This document shows positions 1 to 8,450 of a stretch of 64,000 bases of DNA, piece by piece. The stretch is from Calothrix anomala FACHB-343 (GTDB lineage: Bacteria > Cyanobacteriota > Cyanobacteriia > Cyanobacteriales > Nostocaceae). Location of the stretch: the NCBI RefSeq assembly GCF_014696435.1, contig NZ_JACJQG010000012.1, positions 62,001 to 126,000 on the forward strand, written 5' to 3'. A program made the translations under genes and the position numbers. Each line of letters starts with the position of its first letter. Within the stretch, counting starts at the first letter, position 1. The notes beneath the pieces were generated by a model that worked only from the letters and a program-made list of their open reading frames with translations, searched no databases and had not been told where the DNA came from.

Positions 1-884
1 AAACACAAGCAGACTATAGCCATAAATAATTTGGTAGGAAAGCCAATTACTGCTTGGGCGATAAAACTATTAATTTTTTCAATATCTCTGACTCTGCTTG
101 ATACTTCGCCACTACGACGGGCTTCATAGTATTTCAAAGGTAAATTTAAGATTTTTTGCCCAAATTCTAACATCAGCTTTAACTGTAAGCGTTGAGCAAA
201 ATTAGCAATCAGGATATTTTGCACTAACTCTAAGCTACTGTTAACAATGTGCATTACAATTACTGCTAATACTACAGATATTAGCAAATCGTAATCGCGG
301 CGGACTAACACATCATCAGTAAGAATCTGCACCAGGAAAGGAGAGGCTAAAGAAAGTAAGCCGATTAATTGGGAAATTACCAAGGCTTCTATAATCACAC
401 CTCGGTGTGGCAAAATACCCTGAATAAACTTTTCAAAAGTATTAACTTTGTCATCTGGTTCTGCAAAAAAACGATTTGCATCTGGTTGGAGTAATAAAAC
501 GACTCCATTTTGCCAACCCTCAATTAGTTCCTGCTGAGACAGATAACGAATACCTATTGCGGGATCGCCAATAATATATTGTTTACCACGCTGTCCATAC
601 AAAACTACCCAATGATATCCTTGCCAATGGATAATCGCAGGTAGTGGCATTTTTGAGAGATTTTTGAGAAAATTTTCTGATGCTTTGCCAGTTCGAGTAT
701 AAAGACCTAAAGCTTCTGTACCACGTCTTAAACCTAGCAAAGTAGTTCCCAGTTGACCGCTACCTATAGCTTCGCGGATACGGTTTATAGTTAAGTTACG
801 TCCATAAAATTTGAGAATAGACGCAACACAAGCTGCACCACAGTCTTCTTCACTGTGCTGCATTATAACTGGGTATTTCTTCAT
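1..884 (-). CDS. C39-peptidase ABC exporter (partial, runs off left edge)
   Basis: Peptidase-containing ABC transporter that would cleave double-glycine leader peptides and export the released peptide across the inner membrane. Translating the minus strand from the ATG at 884 gives MKKYPVIMQHSEEDCGAAC: the C39 peptidase motif with Gln9 (oxyanion hole) and catalytic Cys15, then His91 in GYHWVVLYG and Asp107 in IIGDPAIG. Residues from about 155 on are hydrophobic and match the type-1 ABC membrane domain (QLIGLLSLASPF, RRSGEVSSRVRDIEKI). The ATPase domain lies beyond the window. It is on the same strand as the peptide precursor at 1479-1679 and about 600 bp downstream of it, so the two are likely functionally linked. 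The family call is secure; the substrate is inferred. Confidence 0.93.
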   Translation of the reverse strand, partial: MKKYPVIMQHSEEDCGAACVASILKFYGRNLTINRIREAIGSGQLGTTLLGLRRGTEALGLYTRTGKASENFLKNLSKMPLPAIIHWQGYHWVVLYGQRGKQYIIGDPAIGIRYLSQQELIEGWQNGVVLLLQPDANRFFAEPDDKVNTFEKFIQGILPHRGVIIEALVISQLIGLLSLASPFLVQILTDDVLVRRDYDLLISVVLAVIVMHIVNSSLELVQNILIANFAQRLQLKLMLEFGQKILNLPLKYYEARRSGEVSSRVRDIEKINSFIAQAVIGFPTKLFMAIVCLC

Positions 885-1478
885 AGTTAAAATTTAGTTT
901 TTATGTGGCGATTGATCCTAAAAATTAAATGATTATATAGCTGTTATATTTGATATTGTAATTTTTCATGTCAAGTTTTTAACTTGAGTGTAGTTGATAT
1001 AGATAGTAGCAAGATAAAAACACTCAACAGACAGCTTTTTTCCCTAGCTCAACGAATGCAATAAACTTTCTTATATAATCGTAGCCGCGTTTTTTGGAAG
1101 TAGATTTTAATGAATTTTGATTAATAAATTTTTATTTTTAATATGTAAGAATCCAAAACCTAAACTAGTTAAGACATCAGCTGGCTGTAAATATTAGCTA
1201 AAAATATAGCTTTTACAACCAGCTAATGCTATTGTATGCATAAGCCATTAGATTAATAAGGCGATATAGAGTGCGGCTATCCCTATTAGCCGCGTCTCTT
1301 CCTCAAGCTTATGCGATCCATTTTCAATTACACCCAAGGGACTATTGGGACTGGCAAATCACAAAACATCCAAATTATTTTTTGTGGGATGGAATTTTTG
1401 TCTTTCCAAGGTAAGAATAAGACAAGATTCTTGCACCACAAAGTTAGATGATTGATTGTTGCTATACCCTTGCCTTGA
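885..1478. other. Intergenic region between peptide gene and exporter, with two inverted repeats
   Basis: No convincing gene is seen on either strand. Two stem-loops are visible: 1179-1190 pairs with 1213-1224 (12 bp, one mismatch, AGCTGG...CCAGCT) and 1273-1279 pairs with 1287-1293 (GCGGCTA/TAGCCGC, 7-nt loop). Neither is followed by a clear T-run, so they may be processing or attenuation structures in a peptide-exporter transcript rather than simple terminators. Confidence 0.5.
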
Positions 1479-1679
1479 TTAATGGTGAGGATGGGGAGGC
1501 TCGTAAGGTTTATGTACTGGGGGCTGGGGTGCTGGATGCCATTTCCACCATTTCTTCTTCAAAAGCAAACCCAGTAACAAGAAAGTACCACCAGAAATTG
1601 TTGCTTGATTTTCATCAGACAATTCAGAAAGGCAGCTTTCGTCAATAGACAACAATTTATTTTCAGAGTCGATCATCAT
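1479..1679 (-). CDS. Double-glycine leader peptide precursor (bacteriocin-like)
   Basis: A 66-residue precursor. Residues 1-31 form an acidic leader ending ELSDENQATISGG, the classic C39-peptidase recognition pattern, with cleavage expected after Gly31. The 35-residue core starts TFLLLGLLLKKKWWKW and ends in a Pro/His-rich tail (HPAPQPP...PPHPHH). The core has no Cys or Ser and only one Thr, so it is unlikely to be a lanthipeptide; it looks like an unmodified cationic amphipathic peptide with possible metal-binding histidines. AGGAAG lies a few bases before the ATG pair at 1676-1679, so the start is well supported. The C39 exporter is downstream on the same strand and an HlyD-type adaptor is divergent. 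Activity (antimicrobial, signal, or other) is not shown by sequence. Confidence 0.85.
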   Translation of the reverse strand: MMIDSENKLLSIDESCLSELSDENQATISGGTFLLLGLLLKKKWWKWHPAPQPPVHKPYEPPHPHH

Positions 1680-2545
1680 GATAAACTTCCTAATTTTGGA
1701 ATGTTAATTTTGATGTTGATGAGCCTTTAAACATTTTTATTAATTACAGATTTTAGAAAATTTATCTGCAAATAAACAAAAATGTTTGCATAACATAAAT
1801 TGCCAAAAGATTAAGCCAAAATGGCTATTTTTTTGAGCAATTACTGTTATTTCGTAAGCTCATGGCTATAAAACTACAGCATCTTCAAAAAAAAGTACAG
1901 TCTTTTTGAAGTTTTTAAATACCATGCTTTTAAGTAATAATTTAAGCATGATTTATTCAGCGATCATCGGCAGTCAACAATAAATATATATAGCGTTAAT
2001 AATTGATTATTAAAGGATTCCGCAGGTTTGAATATTTATCTTTTCACTAGTGATATTTCAATTATCTAATGTTTGTTTTTATACATAAAAACACGTTTAT
2101 TTGTTGTAAAAATAAAATATGAAATTTAATAAATTTTTGCCAACGATAAAAAAATATCCAGGATAATATATTTTTTTGTGATAGAAAAATAACGGTTCGC
2201 AAAGAAGAAATAATCTAAAGTTGTGATGTGGAAATGTGGGATTTTATTTGCAGGTACTTTAGTACTACAAATTAAGTGTGTGTAAAAATTTTGTTTAATT
2301 TTTTTAACTTATTGACTATATGATTAAATAACAAGTAGGCTGTACGACCATCACTTTTTGATGCCATAGTAGAAAAATTTTGCTAGATGGTTAGTCAAGA
2401 AAATAAATTTTGTTCCATATTTTTTAACCTATTGACTATATGCTTAAATAACAAAGAGGCTTTATCATCTCTGAGTTTTTGATGCAATAGCAGAGAAATG
2501 CTGTTTAATAGTTATTAAAAAAATAAATTTTTCATATCACAATAT
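1680..2545. other. Long AT-rich divergent intergenic region
   Basis: 866 bp separate the peptide gene (minus) from the receiver-HlyD gene (plus). The region is strongly AT-rich with no open frame worth calling. Its right third is an imperfect 120-bp tandem duplication, listed separately. It must hold the promoters for both directions, but no clear sigma-70 box can be singled out. No good Shine-Dalgarno precedes the ATG at 2546. Confidence 0.6.
2301..2540. repeat. Imperfect 120-bp tandem duplication upstream of receiver-HlyD gene
   Basis: Two consecutive units with a period of exactly 120 bp (2301-2420 and 2421-2540). Shared blocks include TATTGACTATATG, TTAAATAACAA, AGGCT, TTTTTGATGC and AAATAAATTTT at matching offsets, with scattered differences between. 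The second copy ends just before the start codon at 2546. The conserved TTGACTATATG block occurs once per unit and could be a duplicated promoter or operator element. Confidence 0.8.
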
Positions 2546-4522
2546 ATGATTAGAGTTTTGCTGGTTGATGACCAACAAGCTGTGAGAGATTACTTAAGAT
2601 CGTTGATTGAGAAAGAAACAGATCTTGAAGTAGTTGGTGTAGCAGATAATGGAAAGACTGCTATTACCAAAGTCGCTAATTTACAGCCGGATGTAGTGAT
2701 TATCGATATGGTAATGCCGGAGATGGATGGGATTAATGCGACAAAGATTATTAGTGAAAGATTTCCTAAAACAAAAGTTTTGGTATTAAGTGGTTATGAC
2801 AAGCATCAATATATCCAAGCATCGCTAAATGCGGGAGCAAGTGGTTATATACTCAAAGATGCATCGCCAGAAGAACTGAGAGATTCGATTCGTTTGGTTG
2901 AAAAAGGCTATACACAGTTAGCACCTGGTTTAATTAGTAAAATTATTCCGCAACAGCCAATATCGGATGGAGAAATTGTTAGTATTCAAAAAGTTTCGGA
3001 TGTTCAGAGTTCAGGAATAGTTCTTCAAGAAAGTACTCCTACTTTCTTGGATGTAATTCAAACAGAGGAACTTTTACCGAATACAACTCGTTGGGTAGAA
3101 GTAGGAGGGCTGTTTTTAATTGCAACTGTTGCTACAGGGGTAATTTTATCTGCGGTGATTCAATATAAAGTAGTTGTGAAAGCACCTGCAAATGTCCGTC
3201 CATCTGGAGAAATACGTTTAGTACAAGCAGCACAAGAAGGAACTGTGACAAAGATTCTTGTGCAAGAAAATCAAGTGGTGAAAGCACAAGATATTATCGC
3301 CGTTATTGATGATAGCCAACTACAAATTAAAAAAAGTCAGTTGCTAGGTAATATTCAGCAGAATGAGATGCAACTGATGCAACTGGATGGTCAAATTCGG
3401 GCTGTGGATAGACAAATAGTAGCAGAAACAGAGCGTAATCAAAGAGCGATCGCATCGGCGACAGCAGATTTACAACGCACCCAAAGAGAACATCAGCAAA
3501 CTACTGTATCAAGTAGCGGACAACTAGAAGAAGTTAAGGCGAATATTAAAATTGCTCAGGATGAATTACAAAAAGCCGAATTTGATTTTAAATCAATGCA
3601 AGCGAATTTGAAAGCCACAGAAGCAGCCTGGAAAGCGGCGAAACTGAAACGCGATCGCTATTTGAGTATTGCGACATCTGGCTCAATTTCTAAAAATCAA
3701 TTGGAAGAGGTGGAATTAGCATTAGAGCAGCAACAACAATCGTTATTATCACAAAAAGCAAGTTTAGAAGCTCAAAAGCAAGTTATTGAAAGACAACAAC
3801 AAGCTGTAGCAGCAGCTACTAGTAAATATAAACCAGCAGCCGCAGCAACTAATCCTAGTGATGCTATTCTGGCAATGGCTCAGGAAAAAATTGCCCAAGA
3901 ACGTGCTGCAGGTGCAGGAAGTTTAGCAAGATTGAAGCAAGAAGAAAACAGTTTGAAGCAACGAAAACTGGAAATTCAAAATACAATTAACAGTGCAAAA
4001 AAAGACTTAGGACAAATAGAAAAACAACTGCAATTAACAGTAATTCGTTCTCCGGAGACAGGAACTATTTTGAAGTTAGAACTGCGAAATCCGCAGCAAT
4101 TAGTACGCCCAGGAGAAGCGATCGCGCAAATAGCACCTTCTGAGGCTCCTTTGGTAGTCAAAGCTAATGTCAATGTCAAGGATATTAGCAAAGTAAAAGT
4201 TTGTAAATCGCCAAAAGTTGCTGATTGCCAAGAAGGTAAAGTGCAAATGCGAATTTCTGCTTATCCTTATCCAGATTACGGGATATTGCACGGTGCTGTG
4301 AGGAGTATTAGTGGGGATGTGATTGAACCTCAAAATAATGCTAGCGCTGCAACTGAAGCATATTATGAGGTGACTATTGAACCGGAAAAACTTTATTTAA
4401 AAAAAGGCGATCGCTCTTATCCTATTCAACCAGGAATGGAAGTAACGGCGGAAATTATTTCCCAAAAAGAAACTTTATTAACATTTATTCTGCGGAAAGC
4501 ACGGTTGCTGACTAATTTATAG
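2546..4522 (+). CDS. Receiver-domain/HlyD membrane-fusion protein fusion
   Basis: A single 658-residue frame joins two families. Residues 1-118 are a NarL-type receiver: acidic pair Asp8-Asp9, phosphoacceptor Asp54 in IIDMVMPEMDG, Ser82 and Lys104 (YILKDAS). After a linker of about 65 residues comes one membrane span (about 186-208, GGLFLIATVATGVILSAVI). Then follows an HlyD/membrane-fusion protein: a first half-lipoyl segment (QEGTVTKILVQENQVVKAQD), a long Gln/Lys/Glu-rich coiled coil (about 265-505), and the returning lipoyl and beta-barrel part (VIRSPETGTILKLELRNPQQLVRPGE). The topology fits a cytoplasmic receiver and periplasmic adaptor. It is divergent from the double-glycine peptide and C39 exporter, so it probably serves that type I system. 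No DNA-binding output domain is present. The architecture is certain from sequence; phosphorylation control of export is inferred. Confidence 0.92.
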   Translation: MIRVLLVDDQQAVRDYLRSLIEKETDLEVVGVADNGKTAITKVANLQPDVVIIDMVMPEMDGINATKIISERFPKTKVLVLSGYDKHQYIQASLNAGASGYILKDASPEELRDSIRLVEKGYTQLAPGLISKIIPQQPISDGEIVSIQKVSDVQSSGIVLQESTPTFLDVIQTEELLPNTTRWVEVGGLFLIATVATGVILSAVIQYKVVVKAPANVRPSGEIRLVQAAQEGTVTKILVQENQVVKAQDIIAVIDDSQLQIKKSQLLGNIQQNEMQLMQLDGQIRAVDRQIVAETERNQRAIASATADLQRTQREHQQTTVSSSGQLEEVKANIKIAQDELQKAEFDFKSMQANLKATEAAWKAAKLKRDRYLSIATSGSISKNQLEEVELALEQQQQSLLSQKASLEAQKQVIERQQQAVAAATSKYKPAAAATNPSDAILAMAQEKIAQERAAGAGSLARLKQEENSLKQRKLEIQNTINSAKKDLGQIEKQLQLTVIRSPETGTILKLELRNPQQLVRPGEAIAQIAPSEAPLVVKANVNVKDISKVKVCKSPKVADCQEGKVQMRISAYPYPDYGILHGAVRSISGDVIEPQNNASAATEAYYEVTIEPEKLYLKKGDRSYPIQPGMEVTAEIISQKETLLTFILRKARLLTNL

Positions 4523-4557
4523 TTGAGTGTTGATTGTTGACTGTTGACTGTTGATTG
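4523..4557. repeat. Heptamer short tandem repeat (TTGACTG type), 5 units
   Basis: Five consecutive 7-bp units of TTGA(C/T/G)TG directly after the stop codon of the receiver-HlyD gene. The same heptamer family recurs at about 10.26, 15.35, 33.5, 53.5 and 61.1 kb in this window and matches the STRR heptamers known from heterocystous cyanobacteria. Confidence 0.85.
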
Positions 4558-4876
4558 TATGAAAAATACAGCGTATTTCAGGAAAATGAGGTACGCGCTT
4601 CGGGGCATGGCAGTGCCAGTGCCCCTACAATAGACGATAATCTGTACCTCACCAACTTGCAATCTGCTGTATCTAGTATCAGCGAGAAGACTGCAGCGAT
4701 CGCGACTATTATTGAATGTCAGTCCCGCATCCGCGCCTGTTGTGGCTGTGTGGGACTTGTTTTTGTTGCAGATCAAAGTCTTCCTGTGGTTGCTCTGAAG
4801 CCTGATTTCATCAAAATACATCAATTTTTTATCGCGCACTCATGGCACAGTAAACACCATTGACTTGCAGCTTTAT
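4558..4876. other. Intergenic region with a dispersed repeat fragment
   Basis: No gene is called. An open frame over 4555-4863 lacks a recognisable product. The stretch around 4601-4680 (GGGGCATGGCAGTGCC..., CTGTACCTCACCAAC, CTGCTGTAT) is shared with 63723-63795 near the right end of the window, so this is dispersed repeat DNA rather than coding sequence. Confidence 0.6.
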
Positions 4877-4992
4877 CAAAAATTTGGGTCTAAAACCCCG
4901 TCTACTTCGGGTGTAGCTCTCAGTGCGCCGCTTCTAGGACAGCTTTATGTGTTTTGTGTTAACATAAAGATGTGGTTAATTGGTCGATACCC

Positions 4993-6165
4993 ATGATTGT
5001 TTACGAGTTTAAAGTTAAAGGGAAAGACAAGCAATATCAAGCGATAGATGAGGCTATCCGCACATCACAATTCATTCAAAACAAGTGCTTGCGCTATTGG
5101 ATGGATAACAAAGATGTGGGTAGATATGACCTCAATAAATACTGTGCAGTATTAGCCTCTGAATTTCCTTTTGCTGATGATTTGAACTCGATGGCTAGAC
5201 AATCTGCGGCTGAACGTTCTTGGAGTGCAATAGCTCGATTTCATGATAACTGTAAGAAGAAGATTAAGGGTAAAAAGGGTTTTCCGAAGTTTAAGAAAAA
5301 CTGCCGTTCTGTTGAGTATAAATCAACTGGATGGAAGCTTTCAGTAAATCGAAAAGCCATAACTTTCTCGGACAAAAAAGGTATTGGAACCCTGAAATTA
5401 AAGGGAACCTACGACCTGAATTACTATGACATCAAACAGATTAAGCGAGTGCGCTTAGTTCGTCGTGCTGATGGGTATTATGCCCAATTTGCAATAGATA
5501 TTAATGTCAGGATAGAAACTCAACCGACTAATCAAGTGGTTGGTATTGACTTGGGGTTAAAATACTTCATTGCTGACAATAAAGGCAATATTGAACCATC
5601 GCCCCAGTTCTACCGCAAATCAGAGAAACAGTTAAACCGAGCCAACCGCAAGAAGTCTAAAAAGTTCAGTTTAGCCAAAAGGAAAGCCAAACAACGGCAA
5701 TCAAACAATTACCACAAAGCTAGAAATAGATATGCTCGGAAACATTTAAAAGTAAGTAGGCAACGAAAAGAGTATTGCAAGAGACTAGCATACTCCGTCA
5801 TCCAATCTAACGATTTGGTAGCCTATGAAGATTTAAATGTCAAAGGGCTGGTAAAAAATCGACATCTAGCTAAATCCATCTCTGATGCTGGTTGGTACAC
5901 TTTTCGCAGTTGGTTAGAGTATTTTGGGCATAAATATAGAAAGGCAACTGTTGCAGTGCCTCCCCATAACACAAGCCAAGACTGCTCTAACTGTGGCTCT
6001 AAAGTGAGAAAATCTCTGTCCACCAGGACTCATGTTTGTCCTCATTGCGGATATGTGGAGGATAGGGATATCAATGCAGCAATTAACATTTTGAGACTAG
6101 GACTCAGTACCGTGGGGCACACGGGAACTTACGCTACAGGAGATTTGCCACGCCACTTGCTTTAA
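4993..6165 (+). CDS. tnpB: RNA-guided nuclease TnpB (IS200/IS605 family)
   Basis: TnpB, the RuvC-type nuclease ancestral to Cas12 that in studied IS605 elements uses an omega RNA from the element's right end. From the ATG at 4993 it is 390 residues; an upstream in-frame ATG at 4972 would add seven residues lacking family similarity. RuvC acidic residues are all present: Asp186 (VVGIDLGLKYF), Glu279 (VAYEDLNVKG) and Asp359 (EDRDINAAINIL). The zinc ribbon is intact (CSNC...CPHC). The frame stays open for 36 more codons after the TAA at 6163-6165 and encodes a tail (AGEPVQRSG..., SWAVGVTLLSNGES...), so this stop may be recent, or the tail may reflect RNA constraint. It appears catalytically competent. 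Confidence 0.93.
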   Translation: MIVYEFKVKGKDKQYQAIDEAIRTSQFIQNKCLRYWMDNKDVGRYDLNKYCAVLASEFPFADDLNSMARQSAAERSWSAIARFHDNCKKKIKGKKGFPKFKKNCRSVEYKSTGWKLSVNRKAITFSDKKGIGTLKLKGTYDLNYYDIKQIKRVRLVRRADGYYAQFAIDINVRIETQPTNQVVGIDLGLKYFIADNKGNIEPSPQFYRKSEKQLNRANRKKSKKFSLAKRKAKQRQSNNYHKARNRYARKHLKVSRQRKEYCKRLAYSVIQSNDLVAYEDLNVKGLVKNRHLAKSISDAGWYTFRSWLEYFGHKYRKATVAVPPHNTSQDCSNCGSKVRKSLSTRTHVCPHCGYVEDRDINAAINILRLGLSTVGHTGTYATGDLPRHLL

Positions 6166-6280
6166 GCCGGGGAACCCGTCCAACGCAGTGGCTCCTCTTG
6201 GGCGGTTGGGGTAACCCTGCTGTCTAACGGCGAGTCGTTGAATGTAGAAGCCCCGCCCTTATAGGGCGGTGGAGTGTCAA
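6166..6280 (+). ncRNA. Putative omega RNA scaffold / right end of TnpB element
   Basis: In characterised IS605-family elements the guide RNA for TnpB is made from the 3' part of tnpB and the right end, with the guide being the flanking DNA past the terminal TCAA. Here the segment after the tnpB stop is GC-rich and structured, with a terminal hairpin at 6251-6270 and TCAA at 6277-6280. The guide would then start ATCCTCAAATTGCTG. The assignment rests on position and structure only; no transcript boundary can be seen. Confidence 0.45.
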
Positions 6281-6543
6281 ATCCTCAAATTGCTGAAGAT
6301 AACGGATTTACCTGAAAAAAATTTTAACTTTGTCCGGTGAAATACAATAAAGTGTGTTAACAAAGGTGATTTACGACAAATACAAAACTGGTGAAATAGT
6401 TGGGAAATGAGATGCTCGAAGGAGCAAGATTATTAAGGGTAGATAAATTAATCTATTTAATTAACTGCCCGATAAGATGGGAAACCTTTTGGTTTACTTG
6501 ATCAATCAAGTAATGAATTCGTAAGTATGAGGTATAGGTTTTA

Positions 6544-8244
6544 ATGCCACTGCCTATTGTGTCTGTTCCGATAAAGAAAACCAAGAAACCGTCTTTGCTG
6601 CTGATACTGTCTTGTGCTTGGATATTAATAGGTTTAGGAAGTGCGGCATATTGGCTATTAACTCGGTTTCAACTATTGTCTCGAGATTTGCCAGTAGGTG
6701 CCACAATTATTCCTCAAGATGCTTTATTGACGGTTTCTTTAACTACAGATCCGAAACAATGGCAGCAATTGCGACAGTATGGGACAAAAGAAACCCAAGC
6801 AGAACTGGATCGAAATTTAGTGAAGCTGCGCGATCGCTTTTTGACTAATAATGGTTATGATTTCCAAAAAGATATTCAACCTTGGGTAGGTAATGAAGTC
6901 ACTTTAGCAATTCTCGCACCCCAAGCTAGTCAACCGCCACCTAAACCAGTTTCGACTAACGCAGAGGCTTTTGGTAGCCAGCAGTCGATGGTGATGGTTC
7001 TGCCAATCAAAAACCCAGAAAAGGCGAAAAGCCTGTTAGCACAACCGAAAACTTTAAAACAAAGTCAATGGATTGACCGCACATATCAGGGTTTTACAAT
7101 TAAACAAACTGATGGTCAAACTGGGGAAAATATTTCCGCTACAGTATTAAATGGGCAATTCTTAATTATTACTGATAATCCCAAAGCTACAGAAAGAGCA
7201 ATTGATGCTTATAAAAATAAAACTTCCTTAGCTAATACAGCCGGATTCGCATCCAACTTGCCGAAAATTGCTAATTATCAACCTTTTGCTCAGTTTTATA
7301 TTAATGTACCCACAGCTGCGAGGATAGCCGCAGCAGCACCCAACCGCCAATTACCTGCCCAAGTTTTGGCGCAATTGCAAAATAATCAAGGTTTGGCAGG
7401 GACAATTAACTTAGAACCAGAAGGAATACGTTTAAAAGGCGTTTCTTGGCTAAATCCGAATAGTCAGCGAGTGCTGGCAGTGGAAAATAACGCTGGGAGA
7501 ATGCAAAGCCTAGTCCCTGCTGAAACCTTAATGATGCTTTCTGGTGGGAATTTACAAAGGCTGTGGGATGACTATGAGAGAACATCGCGAGGAAATCCCC
7601 AGTCGCCAATTATCCCCGAACAATTACGAGGTGGAGTGAAATCCCTGACAACCCTGGATTTGGATCGGGATTTGCTGCGGTGGATGAAAGGCGAGTTTTC
7701 TTTATCGGTAATTCCCAACACCCCAAAAGATGCGGCGACAGCAGATTTTCGGGCTGGATTGCTGTTTATGGTACAGGCAAGCGATCGCAATTTAGCGGAA
7801 GCATCCATCAAACAGCTTGATGAAGTGATGAAAAATCAATACCAGTTCCAAATTAAACCCGCTACGGTTGCAGGTAAAACCGTTACCAACTGGGTTGCGC
7901 CTTATGGTACTTTAACGGCTACTCATGGCTGGTTAGATGGAGACATTGCTTTTTTAATCGTGGGTGCGCCAATTGCCGATAAAATCGTTCCCAAGCCTAG
8001 TATTACTTTAGCTAGCACCATACCTTTTAAACAAACAGTACCGACAGAACCCAATCCCACAAACGGTCAATTTTTCTTGGATGTAGAACAGACAGCGAAA
8101 AATTTCCCTTTACCAAGTTTATTTCCTAATCAACAAACTTGGTTAGCTGCCACCCGTTCGATTGGTGTAACAACAGCTGTCAGCGATAATCGCAGTACCC
8201 GCTATGATATATTTTTCGCCCTGAAGAAAGCGGATCGTTCTTAG
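6544..8244 (+). CDS. DUF3352 domain membrane-anchored protein
   Basis: A 566-residue protein with one N-terminal membrane anchor (about residues 17-40, SLLLILSCAWILIGLGSAAYWLL) and a large extracytoplasmic part. It matches the cyanobacterial DUF3352 family as I recognise it: the opening LPVGATIIPQDALLTVSLTTDPKQWQQL, a PWVGNEVTLAIL motif and a repeated two-lobed layout. No catalytic residues are known for the family and the function is undefined. The ATG at 6544 is the only sensible start. The gene stands alone, with no close operon partner; a block of short repeats follows it. Confidence 0.85.
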   Translation: MPLPIVSVPIKKTKKPSLLLILSCAWILIGLGSAAYWLLTRFQLLSRDLPVGATIIPQDALLTVSLTTDPKQWQQLRQYGTKETQAELDRNLVKLRDRFLTNNGYDFQKDIQPWVGNEVTLAILAPQASQPPPKPVSTNAEAFGSQQSMVMVLPIKNPEKAKSLLAQPKTLKQSQWIDRTYQGFTIKQTDGQTGENISATVLNGQFLIITDNPKATERAIDAYKNKTSLANTAGFASNLPKIANYQPFAQFYINVPTAARIAAAAPNRQLPAQVLAQLQNNQGLAGTINLEPEGIRLKGVSWLNPNSQRVLAVENNAGRMQSLVPAETLMMLSGGNLQRLWDDYERTSRGNPQSPIIPEQLRGGVKSLTTLDLDRDLLRWMKGEFSLSVIPNTPKDAATADFRAGLLFMVQASDRNLAEASIKQLDEVMKNQYQFQIKPATVAGKTVTNWVAPYGTLTATHGWLDGDIAFLIVGAPIADKIVPKPSITLASTIPFKQTVPTEPNPTNGQFFLDVEQTAKNFPLPSLFPNQQTWLAATRSIGVTTAVSDNRSTRYDIFFALKKADRS

Positions 8245-8258
8245 GAAGGGGGACAAAC

Positions 8259-8380
8259 AATTCAAAATTCAAAATTCAAAATTCAAAATTAGGAATTATA
8301 TTTAACTCTTGACTCTTACCCAATGCCCAATGCCCAATGCCCAATGCCCAATGCCCCATGCCCAATGCCCAATGCCCAAT
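8259..8380. repeat. Two short tandem repeat blocks (ATTCAAA and CCCAATG)
   Basis: 8259-8290 holds repeats of the ATTCAAAA unit, and 8319-8380 holds about eight copies of the heptamer CCCAATG with a CCCCATG variant. They sit between the DUF3352 gene and ccsA. Related CCCAATG/CCCCATG arrays occur at 19.3, 31.3, 40.1 and 48.5 kb. Confidence 0.9.
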
Positions 8381-8450
8381 ATAACCGCTAAACAGATAGG
8401 ATCAGAACAGTCAGAATAAATAATTAAAGAATGACTGGGGAGAACACTTT

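Larger units (their letters stand above)
4877..6280 (+). mobile_element. IS200/IS605-type element carrying only tnpB (IS1341-like)
   Basis: About 1.4 kb. The left end begins near CAAAAATTTGGGT with an adjacent hairpin-prone ACCCCGTC...GGG tract. The right end has a subterminal hairpin (CCGCCC TTAT AGGGCGG) and stops at GTCAA (6276-6280). Both ends match those of the deleted element at 36309-36677, whose borders can be read from an interrupted repeat. No tnpA Y1 transposase is present, so movement would need a transposase in trans. The left flank is GCTTTAT; the right flank starts ATCCTCAAATT. Exact ends are inferred by comparing the two elements. Confidence 0.8.

Noticed and set aside
1448-1648. 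Plus-strand frame opposite the double-glycine precursor
   Set aside because: Mirror frame of the precursor gene, which has a clear leader motif and ribosome-binding site on the minus strand.
4555-4863. A 102-codon plus-strand frame after the receiver-HlyD gene
   Set aside because: It overlaps a heptamer array and a dispersed repeat shared with 63.7 kb; amino-acid composition is odd and no family is recognised.
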